From: Pseudomonadota bacterium
GTDB lineage: Bacteria > Pseudomonadota > Gammaproteobacteria > Steroidobacterales > Steroidobacteraceae
DNA: 8,230 nt
Reading direction: 5' to 3'
NCBI GenBank assembly: GCA_021781775.1
Contig: JAJXWE010000046.1
Span: forward strand, 1 to 8,230
A program made the translations under genes and the position numbers. The notes under the pieces were generated by a model. The model saw nothing but the letters and a program-made list of their open reading frames with translations, did not search any database and was not told the origin of the DNA. Below, in pieces: positions 5,289 to 8,230 of the stretch. Numbering within the stretch: position 1 is the stretch's first letter; every line of letters begins with the position of its first letter.

Positions 5289-6284
5289 ATGTACACTCAA
5301 GCCCTGGATGCCCCGCAGCCGCCGAGCGCGCCGACGGACGAACGCGAACGTCTGGAGCGCTTCCAGGCGCGCATCGATGCGGATGAAAAGATCGAGCCTA
5401 AGGACTGGATGCCCGAGGCCTATCGCCAGACCCTCATCCGCCAGATCGCCCAGCATGCCCATTCGGAGATCGTCGGCATGCTCCCGGAGGGCAACTGGAT
5501 CACCCGGGCCCCCTCCCTGCGGCGCAAGTCGGTGCTGATCGCCAAGGTTCAGGACGAGGGCGGGCACGGGATGTACCTTTACAGTGCGGCCGAGACGCTC
5601 GGCGTCGCGCGCGGTGAGCTCGTGGCGCAGCTGCTTATCGGACGGGCCAAGTACTCGAGCATCTTCAACTACCCGACGCTCACGTGGGCGGACATCGGGA
5701 CGATCGGCTGGCTGGTCGATGGCGCGGCGATCATGAACCAGATTCCGCTGTGCCGCTGCTCGTACGGCCCATACGCGCGCGCCATGGTGCGCATCTGCAA
5801 GGAGGAGAGTTTCCACCAACGCCAGGGCTACGAGATCATGCTGACGCTCGCGGGCGGCAGCGCCGAGCAGCGCGCCATGGCGCAGGACGCGCTGAATCGC
5901 TGGTGGTGGCCCTCGTTGATGATGTTCGGGCCGAGCGATACGGACTCGAAGCACACCGCGCAGTCGATGCGTTGGAAGATCAAGCGCTTCACCAACGACG
6001 AGCTGCGGCAGCGGTTCATCGATGCGACTGTGCCGCAGGCGGAGTACCTGGGCCTGATGGTGCCGGATCCCGAACTGCGCTGGGACGAGACGACCGGGCA
6101 CTACGTTCACGGTCCGATCGACTGGAGCGAGTTCCACGCGGTGCTCAAGGGTGACGGGCCGTGCAATCGAGAGCGCCTCGCGGCGCGGCGCGCTGCGCAC
6201 GAGGCGGGCCGTTGGGTGCGCGAGGCAGCCGCTGCCTATGCCGAGAAGCAGGCCGCGTCGGCGCGCGACGCGCAGGCCGGCTGA
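5289..6284 (+). CDS. paaA: PaaA, catalytic diiron subunit of phenylacetyl-CoA 1,2-epoxidase
   Basis: PaaA is the oxygen-activating subunit of the cytoplasmic PaaABCE multicomponent monooxygenase. The complex converts phenylacetyl-CoA, O2 and NADPH to the 1,2-epoxide of the ring. The 331-residue protein matches E. coli PaaA nearly throughout: DWMPEAYRQTLIRQI, HAHSEIVGMLPEGNW, YSSIFNYPTLTWADIG and FTNDELRQRF. Expected iron ligands are visible as E60, the DEGGH box with E90 and H93, and EESFH with E173 and H176. DEGGH differs from the common DEAGH by one Ala-to-Gly change. The N terminus is about 20 residues longer than in E. coli, rich in Ala and Pro, and probably disordered. The start has no strong Shine-Dalgarno, but no better start exists before the first conserved block. 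It is first in the paaABCDE operon, behind a near-consensus promoter and opposite paaX. Confidence 0.97.
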   Translation: MYTQALDAPQPPSAPTDERERLERFQARIDADEKIEPKDWMPEAYRQTLIRQIAQHAHSEIVGMLPEGNWITRAPSLRRKSVLIAKVQDEGGHGMYLYSAAETLGVARGELVAQLLIGRAKYSSIFNYPTLTWADIGTIGWLVDGAAIMNQIPLCRCSYGPYARAMVRICKEESFHQRQGYEIMLTLAGGSAEQRAMAQDALNRWWWPSLMMFGPSDTDSKHTAQSMRWKIKRFTNDELRQRFIDATVPQAEYLGLMVPDPELRWDETTGHYVHGPIDWSEFHAVLKGDGPCNRERLAARRAAHEAGRWVREAAAAYAEKQAASARDAQAG

Positions 6285-6296
6285 GGAGCGACCATC

Positions 6297-6581
6297 ATGA
6301 ATGAAGACTGGATGCTCTATGAGGTGTTCATCCGCGCGCGCAGCGGGCTGGAACACAAACACGTCGGGAGCCTGCACGCCGCCGATGCGCGCATGGCCCT
6401 CGAGCACGCGCGCGACACCTATACCCGCCGGCAGGAGGGGGTGAGCATCTGGGTGGTGCGCTCGAGCGAGATCCTCGCCTCCGATCCGGCGGAGGCCGAT
6501 GCGCTGTTCGAGCCGGCGCGCGACAAGGTCTACCGACACCCGACGTTCTACGCCATCCCCGAAGAGGTGAAGAACCTGTGA
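6297..6581 (+). CDS. paaB: PaaB, bridging subunit of phenylacetyl-CoA 1,2-epoxidase
   Basis: This 94-residue protein has the usual PaaB length and its family core: WMLYEVFIRARSGL, then HKHVGSLHAADARMALEHA (from residue 20) and DTYTRRQEGVSIWVV. PaaB has no catalytic residues. In known complexes it bridges PaaAC heterodimers and is needed for full epoxidase activity. Its ribosome site GAGGAG (6283-6288) overlaps the paaA stop codon, and the gap to paaA is 12 bases, so expression is coupled to PaaA. The ATG at 6297 is the only sensible start. Confidence 0.95.
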   Translation: MNEDWMLYEVFIRARSGLEHKHVGSLHAADARMALEHARDTYTRRQEGVSIWVVRSSEILASDPAEADALFEPARDKVYRHPTFYAIPEEVKNL

Positions 6582-7366
6582 GCCCTGCAGCCGAGCCGGC
6601 CCGGGCGCCGGCCAGCGTCGAGGATCGCTTCGAGTATGTGTTGCGACTCGGGGACACCAGCCTCATTGCCGCGCAGCGCCTCGGAGCGCTGCTCGGACAC
6701 GGCCCGGCGCTCGAGGAGGATCTGGCACTCGGCAACATCGCCCTCGACCTGCTTGGTCAGGCGCGGCTGCTGCTCGCGCTCGCCGGGCGCATCGAGGGCC
6801 GCGGTCGGGACGAGGACGCGCTCGCGTTCCTGCGCGATGCCGGGCAGTTCCGCAACATGGCGCTTGCCGAGCAGCCGGATGGGGACTTCGCCGAAACCAT
6901 TGTCCGCCAGTGCCTGCTCGACGCGTGGCGGCTCGAGACTTACGAAAGTCTTGCCGGCTCGCAGGACCGCGAGCTCGCCGACATCGCCGAGAAAGCATTG
7001 AAGGAGTGCCGCTACCACTGGCGCTTCAGCGCCGGCTGGCTGGTCCGGCTCGGCGACGGCACGGCCGAGAGCCATGCGCGCACGTGCGCGGCGCTGGAGA
7101 AACTCTGGCGGTTCACCGACGAGCTGCTGAGCGCCGATGCGCTCGATGCGCGCATGGCCGTGTGCGGCATCGGGCCGGCGCCGGCACTGATTCGCGAGCG
7201 TTGGGAGACCCGGGTGAGCGCAGCGCTCGCCGAGGCGAAGCTCGAGCGGCCGGCGCACCGGCATTATCCGTGGCACGGTAAGCGTGGCGTGCATACCGAG
7301 CACCTCGGCCATCTGCTCGCCGAGATGCAGTTCCTGCCGCGCGCCTACCCGGGCGTGTCGTGGTGA
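6578..7366 (+). CDS. paaC: PaaC, structural subunit of phenylacetyl-CoA 1,2-epoxidase
   Basis: PaaC is a ferritin-like relative of PaaA that has lost catalysis and pairs with it as a scaffold. The 262-residue protein shows the family landmarks: YVLRLGDTSL (20-29), DLALGNIALDLLGQAR (48-63), EQPDGDFAETIVRQ (98-111), KECRYHWRFSAGWL (142-155), LWRFTDEL, and HTEHLG (239-244) near the C terminus, ending in PGVSW. It is about 14 residues longer than E. coli PaaC, all at the N terminus. The start is GTG 6578, which overlaps the paaB stop as GTGA. GAAGAGG just upstream inside paaB can serve as ribosome site. The tight overlap supports stoichiometric synthesis with PaaB. Confidence 0.95.
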   Translation: MSPAAEPARAPASVEDRFEYVLRLGDTSLIAAQRLGALLGHGPALEEDLALGNIALDLLGQARLLLALAGRIEGRGRDEDALAFLRDAGQFRNMALAEQPDGDFAETIVRQCLLDAWRLETYESLAGSQDRELADIAEKALKECRYHWRFSAGWLVRLGDGTAESHARTCAALEKLWRFTDELLSADALDARMAVCGIGPAPALIRERWETRVSAALAEAKLERPAHRHYPWHGKRGVHTEHLGHLLAEMQFLPRAYPGVSW

Positions 7367-7851
7367 GCGAGCCGGTTCAGGGCGCGGCCGGCGCGAGCCG
7401 CGAGCAGCGGGTCTGGCAGACGCTCGAGTCGGTCATGGATCCGGAAATCCCCGTGCTCAGCGTGGTCGAACTCGGAGTCGTGCGCCAAGTCCGCACCGCA
7501 GCGGACGGGCGGCTGCGGGTTGGAATCACCCCGACCTACTCCGGCTGCCCGGCGAGCGAAGTGATCGCTCGGTCCATCCGCACCGCGCTCGATCAGGACG
7601 GGTTCACCGACGTCACCCTCGAGACGCTGCTCTGGCCGCCCTGGTCGAGCGAGTGGGTGAGCGAGACGGGACGGCACAAGCTCGAGGCGTTCGGCATTGC
7701 CGTCGAGCGCAGGACGCCGGGGAACATCGTCTGTCCTCGCTGTGTCAGCGCGCACATCGAACGCGTCAGCGAGTTTGGCTCGACCCCCTGCAAGGCGCAC
7801 TACCGCTGCCTCGAGTGTCTCGAACCCTTCGATACCTTCAAGTGCCTTTGA
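7363..7851 (+). CDS. paaD: PaaD, Fe-S assembly protein for the phenylacetyl-CoA epoxidase
   Basis: PaaD is a MIP18/DUF59-family protein that is not part of the purified epoxidase and is thought to help mature the [2Fe-2S] cluster of PaaE. The 162-residue protein has an N-terminal DUF59 domain with VMDPEIPVLS (24-33) and TYSGCPA with conserved C62. A C-terminal zinc-ribbon-like part follows, with CPRC (C124, C127) and CLEC (C149, C152), plus C143 and C161. The start at GTG 7363 overlaps the paaC stop as GTGA, the same arrangement as paaB/paaC. A GTG one codon earlier (7360) is an equally possible start and would add one residue. It ends one base before paaE, its likely client. Confidence 0.94.
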   Translation: MSEPVQGAAGASREQRVWQTLESVMDPEIPVLSVVELGVVRQVRTAADGRLRVGITPTYSGCPASEVIARSIRTALDQDGFTDVTLETLLWPPWSSEWVSETGRHKLEAFGIAVERRTPGNIVCPRCVSAHIERVSEFGSTPCKAHYRCLECLEPFDTFKCL

Positions 7852-7852
7852 G

Positions 7853-8230
7853 ATGTTGAAATTTCATCCGCTGCGCGTTCTCGACGTTCGGCCCGAGGCC
7901 GAGGACGCGCTCGCCATCACCCTCGCGGTGCCGCAGGCGCAGCGCGCCGAGTATCGCGGCAGCCCCGGCCAGCACATCGTGCTGCGCATCCCGGCCGGCG
8001 GCAGCGAGCTTCGCCGGACCTACTCGCTGACCAACGAGCCCGGCGCCGAGACGCTGCGGCTGCTCGTCCGGGTGCATCCGGGCGGGCGCATGTCGGATGT
8101 TCTGCAGCGGTTCGCGCCGGGACAAGAGGTGCAGGCACTGCCGCCGAACGGCAGCTTCACTCCGCACGCCGTAGCGCTCGACGCGGGGCTGCGGGTGGCC
8201 TTCGCCGCCGGCAGCGGCATCACGCCGGTA
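7853..8230 (+). CDS. paaE: PaaE, NADPH-dependent reductase of the phenylacetyl-CoA epoxidase (5' part, cut by the window edge)
   Basis: PaaE takes electrons from NADPH through FAD and a plant-type [2Fe-2S] cluster to the diiron centre of PaaA. The visible 126 codons begin MLKFHPLRVLDV, like E. coli PaaE. They include the ferredoxin-reductase FAD-binding domain with PGQHIVL (38-44), RTYS (55-58) and GGRMS (77-81). The start of the nucleotide-binding domain follows with GSGITP (120-125). The frame is open to the last base. The rest of the NADP domain and the C-terminal ferredoxin domain, with its four cysteines, lie outside the window. The ATG follows the paaD stop after a single base, so it is translated by coupling. 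Confidence 0.94.
   Translation, partial: MLKFHPLRVLDVRPEAEDALAITLAVPQAQRAEYRGSPGQHIVLRIPAGGSELRRTYSLTNEPGAETLRLLVRVHPGGRMSDVLQRFAPGQEVQALPPNGSFTPHAVALDAGLRVAFAAGSGITPV

Noticed and set aside
5087..5296. A minus-strand 69-codon frame spanning the paaX-paaA control region
   Set aside because: It crosses the paaA start and promoter and overlaps paaX in a different frame. There is no homology-like content.
1..8230. Mobile elements, CRISPR arrays, tRNA/rRNA genes, toxin-antitoxin or phage genes
   Set aside because: No transposase, integrase, direct-repeat array or structured RNA pattern was seen. Almost every base is taken by housekeeping or catabolic genes.
5289..8230. paaABCDE as a novel oxygenase system
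   Set aside because: All five proteins match the known phenylacetyl-CoA epoxidase set in order and motif. Nothing indicates a new activity.

Overview
The window reads as chromosomal DNA from a GC-rich, aerobic proteobacterium, most likely a gammaproteobacterium. Three things point that way. The phenylacetate regulator is PaaX, as in E. coli and Pseudomonas, rather than the TetR-type PaaR of many betaproteobacteria. The Rieske protein has the long beta/gamma-type spacing between its two cluster-binding boxes. All genes are densely packed with GC-rich third codon positions. I cannot name a genus.

Region 1 (about 1-4247, + strand): a short AT-richer leader, then a fused alpha/beta E1 component of a thiamine-diphosphate 2-oxoacid dehydrogenase complex. 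Two bases later comes the matching lipoyl E2 acyltransferase. After a 104-base gap there is a Rieske [2Fe-2S] protein of the cytochrome bc1 type (petA). No E3 (dihydrolipoyl dehydrogenase) and no petB/petC lie in the window. petA is closed off on its 3' side by a gene of opposite orientation.

Region 2 (4254-5288): paaX, the phenylacetyl-CoA-responsive repressor, on the minus strand and convergent with petA (6-base gap). It is followed by an AT-rich divergent control region holding a near-consensus sigma-70 promoter (TTGACA-16-TATAGT) pointing to paaA. A perfect 12-base palindrome and a PaaX-like TGATTCG element lie just downstream of the -10.

Region 3 (5289-8230, + strand): paaA-paaB-paaC-paaD-paaE, tightly packed (gaps or overlaps of -4 to +12 bases) and running off the right edge inside paaE. 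This is the phenylacetyl-CoA ring 1,2-epoxidase: catalytic diiron PaaA, bridging PaaB, structural PaaC and reductase PaaE, with PaaD as the Fe-S assembly factor. It carries out the oxygen-dependent step of aerobic phenylacetate degradation.

The E1-E2 pair could feed this pathway by converting a 2-oxoacid directly to an acyl-CoA. Phenylpyruvate to phenylacetyl-CoA is an attractive but unproven possibility; a branched-chain or other 2-oxoacid role is equally compatible with the sequence. I see no clearly undescribed system, mobile element, CRISPR array, tRNA or rRNA. The points worth a second look are the E1-E2/paa linkage, the orphan petA with a coupled mini-ORF, a leader mini-ORF plus hairpin before E1, a perfect inverted repeat at the convergent petA/paaX end, and the paaX-paaA operator region.
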